From Bacteroidota bacterium (GTDB lineage Bacteria; Bacteroidota; Bacteroidia; Chitinophagales; Chitinophagaceae): a stretch of 64,000 nucleotides of DNA. The position numbers and the translations under genes were made by a program. Positions 1 through 10,428 of the stretch are shown here, piece by piece. The first letter of the stretch is position 1. Each line of letters opens with the position of its first letter. Under the pieces are notes generated by a model that did no database searches, had not been told where the DNA came from, and saw nothing but the letters and a program-made list of their open reading frames with translations. Location of the stretch: the NCBI GenBank assembly GCA_020161535.1, contig JAIUNW010000012.1, forward strand, positions 52,965 through 116,964, read 5' to 3'.

Positions 1-787
1 GAAAATCAATCAGGGTAAACATGTCCATATTGCCCACCAGGTCATTGCCCGCCATCGGACAACCGCCGTATCCGCCCAGGGCGCCATCAAACCGGCGACA
101 ACCGGCATCAAAAGCGGCTTGCAACTTTGCTTCGCGATTGGTCGGGTCGGCATGCAAGTGAACACCAATCCTGGTGCCGGGCAATTCGTTGATCAGGTAT
201 CCAGTGATGCGTTTTACCTGCTCGGCATTGGCCAACCCCACCGTATCGGCCACCGACAGGGTCACTACACCCAGTGAAACCAATTTCCGTGCCCAATTGA
301 ACACGATCTCTTCCGACCAGGCATCGCCGTACGGATTGCCAAAACCCATCGACAGGTACAGCAACAGTTCGCGGTTGTTGTTCATGCAGAGCGACTGAAT
401 GGCTTCTACCCTTTTTAAGGATTCCTCTATGCTGCTATTGGTATTGCGTTGCTGAAAGGTCTCCGATACAGAGAAAGGAAAACCGAGGTACTTGATTTCG
501 TCGAACGCAACGGCTTCTTCGGCGCCCCGTTGGTTGGCGATAATGGCCAATAAGGCCGTTTTCGTATTGGACAAATCCAATCCCTTCAATACGTCTTTGG
601 TATCGGCCATTTGTGGAATGGCTTTGGCCGAAACAAAACTGCCGAAGTCGATGGTATGAAACCCACAAGCCAGGAGGGCCTGGATGTATTCGATTTTATC
701 GCGGGTGGGAATAATTCTTTTCCAGCCCTGCATGGCATCGCGCGGACATTCAACCAATTCCAGTGTATGAAAAAAAGTATCGATCAC
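1..787 (-). CDS. Hydroxymethylglutaryl-CoA lyase (3' end outside window)
   Basis: Cleaves HMG-CoA to acetoacetate and acetyl-CoA in leucine/ketone-body catabolism. About 262 residues are visible. The N-terminus has the lyase form ECPRDAMQG, followed by a conserved IPT...KI...TIDFGSFVS segment. Near the window edge is GGYGGCPMAGN, the equivalent of the HMGL active-site loop with its catalytic Cys. The proposed start is GTG at 785-787, which shares GTGA with the TGA stop of rlmB and so suggests translational coupling; the next in-frame ATG would remove the ECPRD motif. The C-terminus lies beyond base 1. Confidence 0.85.
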   Translation of the reverse strand, partial: MIDTFFHTLELVECPRDAMQGWKRIIPTRDKIEYIQALLACGFHTIDFGSFVSAKAIPQMADTKDVLKGLDLSNTKTALLAIIANQRGAEEAVAFDEIKYLGFPFSVSETFQQRNTNSSIEESLKRVEAIQSLCMNNNRELLLYLSMGFGNPYGDAWSEEIVFNWARKLVSLGVVTLSVADTVGLANAEQVKRITGYLINELPGTRIGVHLHADPTNREAKLQAAFDAGCRRFDGALGGYGGCPMAGNDLVGNMDMFTLIDF

Positions 788-1581
788 GGTGTCAGTCTTT
801 GTTTCAGGGTTTCATATAAGATCATGCCCGTGGCCACCGACACATTGAGCGATTCGAAATTGTTTGCCATGGGAATTCGAAAAACCGTATCGGCCGCTTT
901 CATCAACGCCGGATAAATGCCTTTGTCTTCACTGCCCATGATGATGGCTATCGGTTCGGTCAGGTCGAGGTCAAAAACATTTTTCTCGGCGGTCATTTCA
1001 CTGGCCATCACTTTTACGCCATGCAGGTGCAGGCTGTCGATCGCTTTGAGTAAACTGTTCACGCGGCAAACGGCAATCTTTTCCAGCGCACCTGCCGAAG
1101 TAGCAATCGCATCGTCGTTCAATGCACCCACCCCTTTGTCGGGTATGAGGATGGCATGCACGCCGCAGCAATAAGCAGTGCGGGCAATGCCACCAATATT
1201 GCGGATATCGGTAATGCCGTCGAGTATCAATACGAGGGGCGCCTCCCCCCGGTCGATCACCTGGCTCAATACCGCCTCCAGTTCCTGGTATTGAATTTTA
1301 GCGATCAGTCCCACCACGCCTTCGTGATCGGTAATATTGAAACCGTTGAGTTTTTCTACGGGCACTTTGTTGATGGGCACATTCATCCGCTCGGCCAATC
1401 GTTTGATCTCTGCTATGTCCGGGCCATGCAAGGTGGGTACTAGGTAAATGCGTTCAAGTTGCTTACCGGCTTTCAGGGCGGCGACGACTGCCTGGCGGCC
1501 GATGACCAGCGACGACTTTTTGGGCCTCGACTGCATGGGCTGCCGAAACGACGGTCGGGAAGGCTGACGAGATGGGTTCAT
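784..1581 (-). CDS. rlmB: 23S rRNA (guanosine-2'-O)-methyltransferase RlmB (TrmH/SpoU family)
   Basis: 265 residues. SpoU-type SAM-dependent 2'-O-methyltransferase with the knotted SPOUT fold. Motif 1 is NIGGIARTAYCCGV, motif 2 IMGSEDKGIYP, motif 3 SLNVSVATGMILYE, and a substrate-binding N-domain begins at VIGRQAVVAAL. RlmB methylates G2251 of 23S rRNA; TrmH-type tRNA activity is the alternative, but the N-domain favours RlmB. The ATG at 1579-1581 was chosen because a TAnnTTTG box ends 5 bases before it; the open frame continues upstream only because a decayed gene happens to be in phase. The stop overlaps the HMG-CoA lyase start by 4 bases. Confidence 0.88.
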   Translation of the reverse strand: MNPSRQPSRPSFRQPMQSRPKKSSLVIGRQAVVAALKAGKQLERIYLVPTLHGPDIAEIKRLAERMNVPINKVPVEKLNGFNITDHEGVVGLIAKIQYQELEAVLSQVIDRGEAPLVLILDGITDIRNIGGIARTAYCCGVHAILIPDKGVGALNDDAIATSAGALEKIAVCRVNSLLKAIDSLHLHGVKVMASEMTAEKNVFDLDLTEPIAIIMGSEDKGIYPALMKAADTVFRIPMANNFESLNVSVATGMILYETLKQRLTP

Positions 1582-1585
1582 CCGG

Positions 1586-1593
1586 CAAAAGTA
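1586..1593 (-). promoter_or_regulatory. -7 box of rlmB (TACTTTTG)
   Basis: Exact match to the Bacteroidota -7 consensus TAnnTTTG, ending 5 bases before the rlmB ATG. A transcript from here would be leaderless or nearly so. It also decides the start codon. Confidence 0.6.
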
Positions 1594-1617
1594 GGATAAG
1601 TAAAAAGTAAAACCGGG

Positions 1618-1844
1618 GTTTTTCGGGCGAGGTTCCTGGCCAACAAGATGGAAAATCGCGAATCCGTCCGTTAGCTTGACAGCTTCATCGAGCGATGGCG
1701 CTTTCACGACGACATACCCGCCGATATTTTCCTTGATTTCACTATACGGACCTACTGCGGCTTGATACTGTTCTGCACCTGCTTGGGCGAAAAACTATTC
1801 GCAGGCATTGGGGTAAACCTGAAAATCAGCATAAACTCTTGCAT
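1618..1844 (-). pseudogene. Decayed YCII/DGPF-family gene
   Basis: Reading down from the ATG at 1842-1844 gives MQEFMLIFRF...PKQVQNSIKPQ and then TAG. This resembles the N-terminus of YCII-related (DGPF) proteins (KEFMLLFR...SPEQMQ...VKQW). In the next frame follows GPYSEIKENIGGYVVVKAPS, then LDEAVKL, which is the family's C-terminal half with its DGPF-like signature. About 45 central residues that relatives carry are missing, the two halves are in different frames, and the end (EPRPKN for VEVRPI) is degenerate. An internal deletion with frameshift explains this. The fragment runs in phase into rlmB, which lengthens that open frame artificially. Confidence 0.7.
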
Positions 1845-1926
1845 AAAGTTTGTTTTTTGTTTGAAATGTCAATGACTGTTACCATCTATTCGAATGAGGT
1901 GAACAGAAATGGACCATTTTTACACA

Positions 1927-3444
1927 CTATTTTTCTTTTTCGAAAACCACTTCATCCACTTCAGCCAGTTCCACTATTTCAACGGCGGCAATATGGCCGT
2001 TTTCATCCAGGCGAAAATGAAAACTAAAATCTGGCAGGTCGCTGTTTTTCTCATTGGTGCGAAACTGGTCGTAGTGATAGTGGTGCAGCGGCAAAAGCAA
2101 GTGCCGATAATCGGCCTGCAGCGCGCCGTTGACCATTTTAATGGTTATTTGTCCGTAGGCAGGGTGCTTGTAAATGCCGGTATAGTCGGCCAGCGGGTGG
2201 CTGGGGTTGGTTCCTTTTTGCTGGTTGGCTAAAAATGCCTGTTCGTCTTTTTTCTGTTTAGCCTTGGCTTTGCCGAAGTCTTCTTTGTACCGGCTTATCC
2301 AAGGCGTGCGTGGCAAACCGAGCAGGATGTCGAATACCGGCAAGGCCATGATGGATCGCAGCGAGCCTGCTTCGGTGGCATTGTGCACCATGAAAATGCC
2401 CAACTTTTCACCGGGTAAAAAACTCAGGTTGGAATAAAATCCGTCGATAGAACCGGTATGGTACACCAGTTGATACCCTTTGTAGCTCTGCACGGTTCGG
2501 CCCAGGCAATACAGCGAGTTCGACAACTCGGGCCAGCGGGCTTTTTTCTCGGTCACATTTTGTGCCAACAGGGTCTCTTCAATGGCTGCCGCGGGAATGG
2601 CTTGGATGCCCTTGTACTGGCCTTTGTTGAGTTGGGCGATCATCCAATGGCTCATATCGCCTACGGTCGACTTAATAGTACCCGCCGGCCCCAGGGCCAA
2701 CGACTGCGCAGGATGTGTGATGGGAAACATTTGCTTACTGCTGTCGTTCTGGTAATACGACAAAGAATAATTGCCATAGGCCGTCATTTCTTCTGGCAAA
2801 AAACAACTTGCCTTCATTTGCAGGGGATTGAATAAGCGTTTGCGAATGATGGATTCCCAACTCGAATCGGTGATTTTTTCCATGGCAATGCCCGCCGTGG
2901 CGTACATCACGTTGTTATAAATATAGCCTTCGCGCAAGGTGTACTGCGGCTTCATATACTGCACCAATTGCAGCAGGTCATCGCGTGTAATATCCGTATT
3001 ATACGCCCAGAAAGCATCGTAGCGCGGCAGCCCGGTACGATGGCTGAGCAGGTCGCGCAGCGTTGCTTTGGCATTCAGCTCGTCGGTCGAAAAATGCAAT
3101 TGCGGCAGGTAATCCCTGACCGGTGCATCCAAACTAAGTTTGTGTTCCAGGTCCATTTCAGCCACGGCAGTTGCGGTGAACAATTTGGAATTGGAAGCAA
3201 TGGGAAACAAGGTGCTGGTATCTACCGGCAATTGCTGTTCGAGGTTGCGATAACCAAATCCTTTTGCATATACCAGTTTATCGCCCTGAACAATGGCAAT
3301 CGCGAGCCCGGGAATATTCCAGTCTTTCATCAGGCTGTCGATGTATTGGTTTACGATCGGCAGCTTTTTTTTCCAGTCGATCGTTTGCGCAAAGAGAACG
3401 CTGCTTGTTAGCAACAGCACAAGCAGCCAGCAGGCTTTCTTCAT
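1927..3444 (-). CDS. Serine hydrolase, class C beta-lactamase fold, with C-terminal DUF3471-like domain
   Basis: 505 residues with a signal peptide (MKKACWLLVLLLTSSVLFAQ). The beta-lactamase/penicillin-binding fold (PF00144 type) spans about 30-370: the nucleophile motif SNSK lies in PIASNSKLF, YNN in GYIYNNVMY gives the YxN motif, and HTGSIDGF is the third (KTG-like) motif. The last ~100 residues (LADYTGIYKHPAYGQITIK...) look like DUF3471. Such proteins are periplasmic esterases, D-aminopeptidases or carboxypeptidases; the substrate cannot be read from sequence. It stands alone on this strand with 87 bases upstream to the next gene. Confidence 0.85.
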   Translation of the reverse strand: MKKACWLLVLLLTSSVLFAQTIDWKKKLPIVNQYIDSLMKDWNIPGLAIAIVQGDKLVYAKGFGYRNLEQQLPVDTSTLFPIASNSKLFTATAVAEMDLEHKLSLDAPVRDYLPQLHFSTDELNAKATLRDLLSHRTGLPRYDAFWAYNTDITRDDLLQLVQYMKPQYTLREGYIYNNVMYATAGIAMEKITDSSWESIIRKRLFNPLQMKASCFLPEEMTAYGNYSLSYYQNDSSKQMFPITHPAQSLALGPAGTIKSTVGDMSHWMIAQLNKGQYKGIQAIPAAAIEETLLAQNVTEKKARWPELSNSLYCLGRTVQSYKGYQLVYHTGSIDGFYSNLSFLPGEKLGIFMVHNATEAGSLRSIMALPVFDILLGLPRTPWISRYKEDFGKAKAKQKKDEQAFLANQQKGTNPSHPLADYTGIYKHPAYGQITIKMVNGALQADYRHLLLPLHHYHYDQFRTNEKNSDLPDFSFHFRLDENGHIAAVEIVELAEVDEVVFEKEK

Positions 3445-3531
3445 AATAGTTGGTTGGGTATTACCGAAGTTACTGATTAGCGGGCATGAATTGGCGGCCG
3501 AACGCAGCAGATCTTATGGCTACCCTATGTT

Positions 3532-4377
3532 CTACCCTATTTGCAACGAAGTCATGGTCAGCGAACCGCCCAGGGGTTTGTCGTTGAACAGGCGCAGGGC
3601 TTCGTTTTTTTCCTGCAGGGCCAAGGTGTACAGCAATGGCAAGTAATGTTCGGGGGTGGGAATCGCTTTGTCGAAAGCAGCGCCCTGGGCGCGAAAATCA
3701 ATCAGCGTTTGATGGTCGCCGTTAACAATCGCTTTTTTCATTTTTTCACTGGCTTCGAGGGCCCAATCGTACGCGAAGCCGGGCTCATCCAAATGCTGCC
3801 AGGCCAGGGCACGCAGGTTGTGCACCATATTGCCACTACCCACTACCAATATGCCTTTGTAGCGCAGCGCGTTCAACGCTTTGGCCAGTGTATAATGGTA
3901 TTGCGCCGGCTGGCTATAGTCGATGCTCATTTGGATAACGGGCACATCGGCTTTCGGGTAAAGGTGCTTGACCACGCTCCAGGCACCATGATCGAGCCCC
4001 CATTGCTGATCGTCGAGTTGCACCGCAGCACTGTCTACAATTGATTTTGTCAGTAGCGCCAACTCGGGGCTACCAGGCGCAGGGTATTCTACCGCATACA
4101 ATTCTGGCGGAAAGCCACCAAAATCATGAATGGTGCGCGGCTTTTCCATGGCTGTAACAAAAGTGCCGCGGGTTTCCCAATGGGCCGAAACAACCAGTAT
4201 GGCGCGGGGCCGCGGCAAGTTAGTGGCGGTATCGCGAAAACCTTGCACGAATTCATTTTCTTCAATGGCATTCATGGGCGAACCATGCCCCAGGAACAAG
4301 GCCGGCATTTTTTCCGTGGCAGACCATTCCCGGTTGATCTTCTCCAAAGCCTGCAGCGAATAGATGTTTCTTTCCAT
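3532..4377 (-). CDS. Extradiol-type dioxygenase, LigB/YgiD (4,5-DOPA dioxygenase) family
   Basis: 281 residues. Family members are single-domain Zn/Fe proteins; YgiD of E. coli opens L-DOPA in vitro, with uncertain physiological role. Visible signatures: LFLGHGSPMNAIEEN with the N-terminal metal His, SAHWETRGTFVT, HDFGGFP, QWGLDHGAWSV and VVGSGNMVHNL. The ATG at 4375-4377 is preferred over the ATG 18 bases upstream, because the region between is promoter-like (TACTTTG). It follows the serine hydrolase gene on the same strand but is separated by 87 bases, so linkage is uncertain. It is divergent from the GH97 gene. Confidence 0.85.
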   Translation of the reverse strand: MERNIYSLQALEKINREWSATEKMPALFLGHGSPMNAIEENEFVQGFRDTATNLPRPRAILVVSAHWETRGTFVTAMEKPRTIHDFGGFPPELYAVEYPAPGSPELALLTKSIVDSAAVQLDDQQWGLDHGAWSVVKHLYPKADVPVIQMSIDYSQPAQYHYTLAKALNALRYKGILVVGSGNMVHNLRALAWQHLDEPGFAYDWALEASEKMKKAIVNGDHQTLIDFRAQGAAFDKAIPTPEHYLPLLYTLALQEKNEALRLFNDKPLGGSLTMTSLQIG

Positions 4378-4419
4378 AGTACAAAGTACAGCCAAAACGA
4401 TTCAGGTCGGGTAATGTAA

Positions 4420-6564
<2,145 letters not shown>

Positions 6565-6880
6565 TCGAGATGGTTGATTTGCCTGCACCTGTCTCGCCCA
6601 CAAATGCATTTCTTGGCCCGGCGCTGCACTGATAGACACATCGTAGCGCACCTGTTTTTCGGGCACATGGCTGAAATTCACTTTGTCAAACTGCATGGAG
6701 TCGCGTTATGGCGGGGACATGGTTGCGGATCTATCCTAGCTCGTTCGGGTGCGGTATCGATCACAACAAAAATACGCTGAGCACCCGCCAGGGCCGCCTG
6801 CAAACTGTTGTACTGGCTGGAGATTTCATTCACCGGCCTGCTGTATAAAAACAGTGCAATGAAAAAGCCGCCTCGTTTGA
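6565..6880 (-). pseudogene. Fragment of an ABC exporter (MsbA-type permease-ATPase)
   Basis: The minus strand reads GFFIALFLYSRPVNEISSQY then NSLQAALAGAQRIFVVIDT, the end of an ABC exporter membrane domain. After a frame change comes MQFDKVNFSHVPEKQVRYDV with SISAAPG, the start of the nucleotide-binding domain, and after another shift NAFVGETGAGKSTIS with an intact Walker A motif. Only about 105 residues of a ~580-residue protein survive, with at least two frameshifts, and both ends are missing. The scrap directly abuts the stop codon of the GH97 gene, so a deletion probably joined the two. Confidence 0.8.
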
Positions 6881-6888
6881 GGCGGCTT
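6862..6888 (-). terminator. Rho-independent terminator after metK
   Basis: Perfect 10-bp stem AAGCCGCCTC/GAGGCGGCTT with a 4-base loop (stem 6865-6874 and 6879-6888). On the minus strand it is followed by TTTTTC. It lies 40 bases past the metK stop. Confidence 0.85.
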
Positions 6889-6928
6889 AACTACTTCCAA
6901 CAGCAGCGCATGTGCGCCAGCGATGGTA

Positions 6929-8182
6929 TCATTTCAGTCCGAATGCTTTTTTCACCTTTGGTACATAATCCAGTTTCTCCCAGGTAAACAGCTCTACTTT
7001 CTTCTTAATCACTTTACCATCGGGCGACCTAAACTCTTTCTCCACCACTTCTGGTTTGCGGCCCATATGACCATAGGCAGCCGTCTCCGAATAAATCGGC
7101 GTGCGTAGCTTCAAGCGCTGCTCAATAAAATAAGGGCGCATATCGAAAATCGACGCTACTTTTTTCGCAATCTCTCCATCGGTCAGGTCCACTTTCGCGG
7201 TGCCATAGGTGTTGATATAAATGCCCATCGGCTGGGCAACACCAATCGCATACGATACCTGCACCAATACCTCATCACACAATCCCGCAGCAACCAGGTT
7301 CTTCGCAATATGACGTGTGGCATAGGCTGCTGAACGGTCTACTTTCGAAGGGTCTTTTCCGCTGAAAGCGCCACCACCATGTGCCCCTTTTCCGCCATAG
7401 GTATCAACAATGATCTTACGGCCGGTTAAACCAGTATCGCCATGCGGACCACCAATCACAAATTTGCCAGTGGGGTTGATGTGAAACTTGATCTTGTCGT
7501 TGAAAAGTTTCGCGAATTTTTTATACTTGGTTTTAACGCGGGGGATCAATATCTCCACCATGTCTTTTTTGATCTTGGCCAGCATTTTGGCTTCGGTATC
7601 AAAATCATCGTGTTGGGTAGAAATCACAATCGCATCAATGCGAATGGGCTTGTTGTTATCGTCGTATTCCAGGGTCACCTGGCTCTTGGCATCGGGGCGC
7701 AGGTACTTGATCTGCTTGTTCTCGCGACGCAGCGCAGCCAACTCCTGTAATAATTTATGCGCGATGTCGAGGGCCAGCGGCATATAATCGTCGGTTTCGT
7801 TGGTCGCATAACCGAACATCATGCCCTGGTCGCCGGCACCCTGGTCTTCTTTTTTCTTGCGGTCAACGCCCTGGTTGATATCTGCACTCTGCTCGTGGAT
7901 AGCGCTTAATACCCCACAGGAATTCGCTTCAAACATGTACTCGCTCTTGGTATAACCAATCTTCTTGATTACACCACGGGCAATTTCCTGCACATCGAGG
8001 TAAGCACGCGATTTTACTTCACCTGCCAACACCACCTGGCCGGTGGTTACCAGCGTTTCGCAGGCGACTTTTGAATTGGGATCGAAGGCAAGAAAATTAT
8101 CAATCAGGGCATCAGAAATCTGGTCTGCCACTTTATCAGGATGTCCTTCAGACACACTCTCAGAAGTGAATAAATAAGGCAT
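6929..8182 (-). CDS. metK: S-adenosylmethionine synthetase
   Basis: 417 residues; makes SAM from methionine and ATP in the cytosol. Diagnostic motifs: [20 protein letters not shown] at the N-terminus (methionine/ATP site), [15 protein letters not shown], and [19 protein letters not shown] (the P-loop-like phosphate-binding glycine motif). It is slightly longer than the ~385-residue E. coli enzyme. The gene is monocistronic: a consensus -7 box stands 24 bases upstream and a strong terminator follows. The 5' leader is too short to hold a SAM riboswitch. Confidence 0.97.
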   Translation of the reverse strand: MPYLFTSESVSEGHPDKVADQISDALIDNFLAFDPNSKVACETLVTTGQVVLAGEVKSRAYLDVQEIARGVIKKIGYTKSEYMFEANSCGVLSAIHEQSADINQGVDRKKKEDQGAGDQGMMFGYATNETDDYMPLALDIAHKLLQELAALRRENKQIKYLRPDAKSQVTLEYDDNNKPIRIDAIVISTQHDDFDTEAKMLAKIKKDMVEILIPRVKTKYKKFAKLFNDKIKFHINPTGKFVIGGPHGDTGLTGRKIIVDTYGGKGAHGGGAFSGKDPSKVDRSAAYATRHIAKNLVAAGLCDEVLVQVSYAIGVAQPMGIYINTYGTAKVDLTDGEIAKKVASIFDMRPYFIEQRLKLRTPIYSETAAYGHMGRKPEVVEKEFRSPDGKVIKKKVELFTWEKLDYVPKVKKAFGLK

Positions 8183-8205
8183 TGAACTTTTATTGTAATT
8201 GGGGG

Positions 8206-8213
8206 CAAATATA
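8206..8213 (-). promoter_or_regulatory. -7 box of metK (TATATTTG)
   Basis: Exact TAnnTTTG match, 23 bases before the metK ATG, in an AT-rich intergenic stretch. Confidence 0.6.
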
Positions 8214-8246
8214 AGTAATTGGTAAACTTGTAATGAACACTGTCAA

Positions 8247-9059
8247 TTACTTGGCCAAATCGGTGTATAACTGCAGGTAATCACTCAAATCTGACTCTGC
8301 ATTATAGGCCAGAATTTTCTTTCCTTTTACTTTCGAAAACTCTTCTACCAGTTTCTTGTCTACCTTCTCAGCACCGAAGCTAATGGCATCTGCATACGTA
8401 GCGCCACCGCGAAACATCGCTGCATTATTGGCCTCTTTAAAAGGCTCCAGGTCTTTTTCTTTGATAGAAGTATGAATCACGGCCTGCTTCAGAAAATCAG
8501 GACCGAGCTTTTCTTTAAAACTGTTTTGGCCAATGGTGAACAACACTTTACTATGGCTGAATACCGGCTCTTTTTTATAGGCTGTTTTGAGGTAAAAAGG
8601 AATCAGGCCCGTCATCCAGCCGCTGCAATGAATAATATCAGGGGGCCAGCCGAATTTTTTCACCGTTTCAAGTGCGCCTTTGCAAAAGAATACGGTACGC
8701 AGGCTGTTGTCGTCGAACCACTGCTCTTTATCGTCGTGAAAAACAAATTTGCGTTTGAAAAGATCCTCATTATCGAGAAAGTATACCTGCAAGCGGGCAT
8801 TGGGCAAAGAAGCCACCTTGATCTGAAGCGGAAAATCGTCGTTATCAACCGTTACATTAATACCACTCAACCTTACCACTTCATGCAACCGGTGACGGCG
8901 TTCGTTGATGGTACCAAATCGCGGCATAATGCAACGCACTTCCAATCCACTGTCGTTCGATTTTATCGCCAGCCGATTCACTATTTCAGAGAACTCGGTT
9001 AGTTCCAGATAAGGCGACATTTCGTTGGCAATGAATAAAATCCTTTTCTTTGTTGACAT
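8247..9059 (-). CDS. Glycogen/starch synthase-like protein, GT5 N-terminal domain only
   Basis: 270 residues. The sequence follows the N-terminal Rossmann domain of ADP-glucose-type glycogen synthases: KRILFIANEMSPYLE (usually KVLFVASE..P), LEVRCIMPRFG, VYFLDNEDLFKRK, and PPDIIHCSGWMTGLIPFYLK (the W/D-H-x-W...P segment). The C-terminal GT-B lobe that binds the nucleotide sugar is absent, so catalysis as a normal synthase is doubtful. The first glycine-rich loop (KTGGL in GlgA) reads YLELTEFSE and lacks those glycines. It is divergent from panC; a regulatory or moonlighting role is possible. Function unknown. Confidence 0.75.
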   Translation of the reverse strand: MSTKKRILFIANEMSPYLELTEFSEIVNRLAIKSNDSGLEVRCIMPRFGTINERRHRLHEVVRLSGINVTVDNDDFPLQIKVASLPNARLQVYFLDNEDLFKRKFVFHDDKEQWFDDNSLRTVFFCKGALETVKKFGWPPDIIHCSGWMTGLIPFYLKTAYKKEPVFSHSKVLFTIGQNSFKEKLGPDFLKQAVIHTSIKEKDLEPFKEANNAAMFRGGATYADAISFGAEKVDKKLVEEFSKVKGKKILAYNAESDLSDYLQLYTDLAK

Positions 9060-9111
9060 TTTTCTCTTTACTACAGGTGAAAATGGAACCTATTTTCTTC
9101 CAAATAGGGGG

Positions 9112-9119
9112 CAAAGTTA
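9112..9119 (-). promoter_or_regulatory. -7 box of the GT5-like gene (TAACTTTG)
   Basis: Exact TAnnTTTG match on the minus strand, 52 bases before the ATG, inside the divergent region shared with panC. Confidence 0.5.
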
Positions 9120-9156
9120 GTACTTTTTCGCTGAAAAGCGCTTAAACAGGGCATGC

Positions 9157-10002
9157 ATGATCCTTTTAAAAACGGCGGCTGACCTTCGCCGGCACCTGCT
9201 ACAACTGGCTTCCACAGGCGATTCCATTGGTTTTGTGCCCACTATGGGCGCGCTGCACAATGGGCATTTGTCGCTGATCGAGGCTTCCAAAAAAGCCAAT
9301 GCGGTGACCGTTTGCAGCATCTTCGTCAACCCAACCCAATTCAACGACCCCAAAGACTTCGAAAAATACCCGGTAACCATAGAGAACGACATTGCCTTAT
9401 TGGAAAAAGCAGGCACCGACATCCTTTTTCTGCCATCGGTCAACGAAATCTATCCGAACGGCACCAGTCATCTCCCGGCTTATCCACTCGGTTACCTGGA
9501 AACTATTCTCGAAGGCAAGTATCGCCCCGGGCATTTCCAGGGTGTTTGCCAGGTGATGGATCGACTGCTCACCATGGTCGACGCTGATCAATTGTACATG
9601 GGGCAGAAAGACTACCAGCAATGCATGGTGGTACAGCAACTGATCAACTACCGGCAGTTTAAAGTAAAGCTGCTGCCCTGCCCTACGTTGCGAGAAACCG
9701 ACGGTCTCGCCATGAGCTCTCGCAACCAGCGACTAAACGCCACTGAACGCCAACAGGCCGTAGCAGTTTCGCAAGCACTTACGATGGTTAAAAATGAAAT
9801 CGCCGCCGGTAACCCCGCTCCCTTGTTGCAGAAAGCTGAACAAATGTTGCGCGACAACGGTTTTAAGGTTGATTATGTGGCCATCGGATCAGCGGCCGAC
9901 CTCCGCCCCATTACCCAATGGGATGGCCAACAGCCCCTGGTTACCCTGGCCGCCGCTTACCTGAACGAAGTGCGATTGATTGATAATATGTTAATACCTT
10001 AG
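9157..10002 (+). CDS. panC: Pantothenate synthetase
   Basis: 281 residues, normal family length. Condenses pantoate and beta-alanine using ATP, the last step of pantothenate synthesis. Signatures: [17 protein letters not shown] (HIGH-type nucleotide motif), [27 protein letters not shown], and [11 protein letters not shown] (KMSKS-like loop). The start is the ATG at 9157. It is followed after 7 bases by panD, so the two form an operon. PanB, which makes the other precursor, is encoded 44 kb away at 54217. Confidence 0.96.
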   Translation: MILLKTAADLRRHLLQLASTGDSIGFVPTMGALHNGHLSLIEASKKANAVTVCSIFVNPTQFNDPKDFEKYPVTIENDIALLEKAGTDILFLPSVNEIYPNGTSHLPAYPLGYLETILEGKYRPGHFQGVCQVMDRLLTMVDADQLYMGQKDYQQCMVVQQLINYRQFKVKLLPCPTLRETDGLAMSSRNQRLNATERQQAVAVSQALTMVKNEIAAGNPAPLLQKAEQMLRDNGFKVDYVAIGSAADLRPITQWDGQQPLVTLAAAYLNEVRLIDNMLIP

Positions 10003-10009
10003 CGCCCCC

Positions 10010-10354
10010 ATGGATATCGAAATTTTGAAATCAAAAGTGCACCGGGCTGTCATTACCGAAGCAAACCTGCACTATGTTGGCAGCCTCACGCTCGATGAAG
10101 ACCTGATGGAAGCCGCGAATATGATCGAGCACGAAAAAATCCAGGTGGTGAACGTGAACAACGGCAGCCGCATTGAAACCTATCTCATCAAGGGCCGTCG
10201 TGGTTCGGGTGTTTGCTGTTTGAATGGCCCCGCTGCTCGCCTCGGCGCCGTGGGTGATGTCATCATCATCATTTCTTACGCGCACATGGATTTCGACAAA
10301 GCAAAAACTTTCAAACCCTGGGTCATCTTTCCGCGCGAAGGCAATAAACTTTAA
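10010..10354 (+). CDS. panD: Aspartate 1-decarboxylase (pyruvoyl enzyme precursor)
   Basis: 114 residues. Makes beta-alanine from aspartate for PanC. The self-cleavage site [13 protein letters not shown] is intact: Ser in the Gly-Ser pair becomes the pyruvoyl group. [17 protein letters not shown] and [16 protein letters not shown] are also family-typical. It starts 7 bases after panC, so it is very likely co-transcribed and gives stoichiometric beta-alanine supply. Confidence 0.96.
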   Translation: MDIEILKSKVHRAVITEANLHYVGSLTLDEDLMEAANMIEHEKIQVVNVNNGSRIETYLIKGRRGSGVCCLNGPAARLGAVGDVIIIISYAHMDFDKAKTFKPWVIFPREGNKL

Positions 10355-10428
10355 TCCGCAAAGGAAATAAATTCCAACGCTTTCATATAGCCGCCAGTGG
10401 GCGTATCTTTACGCATCAGTCCGGAAAT

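Noticed and set aside
1582..1707. N-terminal extension of RlmB
   Set aside because: It is the in-phase end of a decayed YCII gene, and a -7 box lies between.
8183..8246. SAM riboswitch before metK
   Set aside because: The distance from the -7 box to ATG leaves a leader of under 25 bases.
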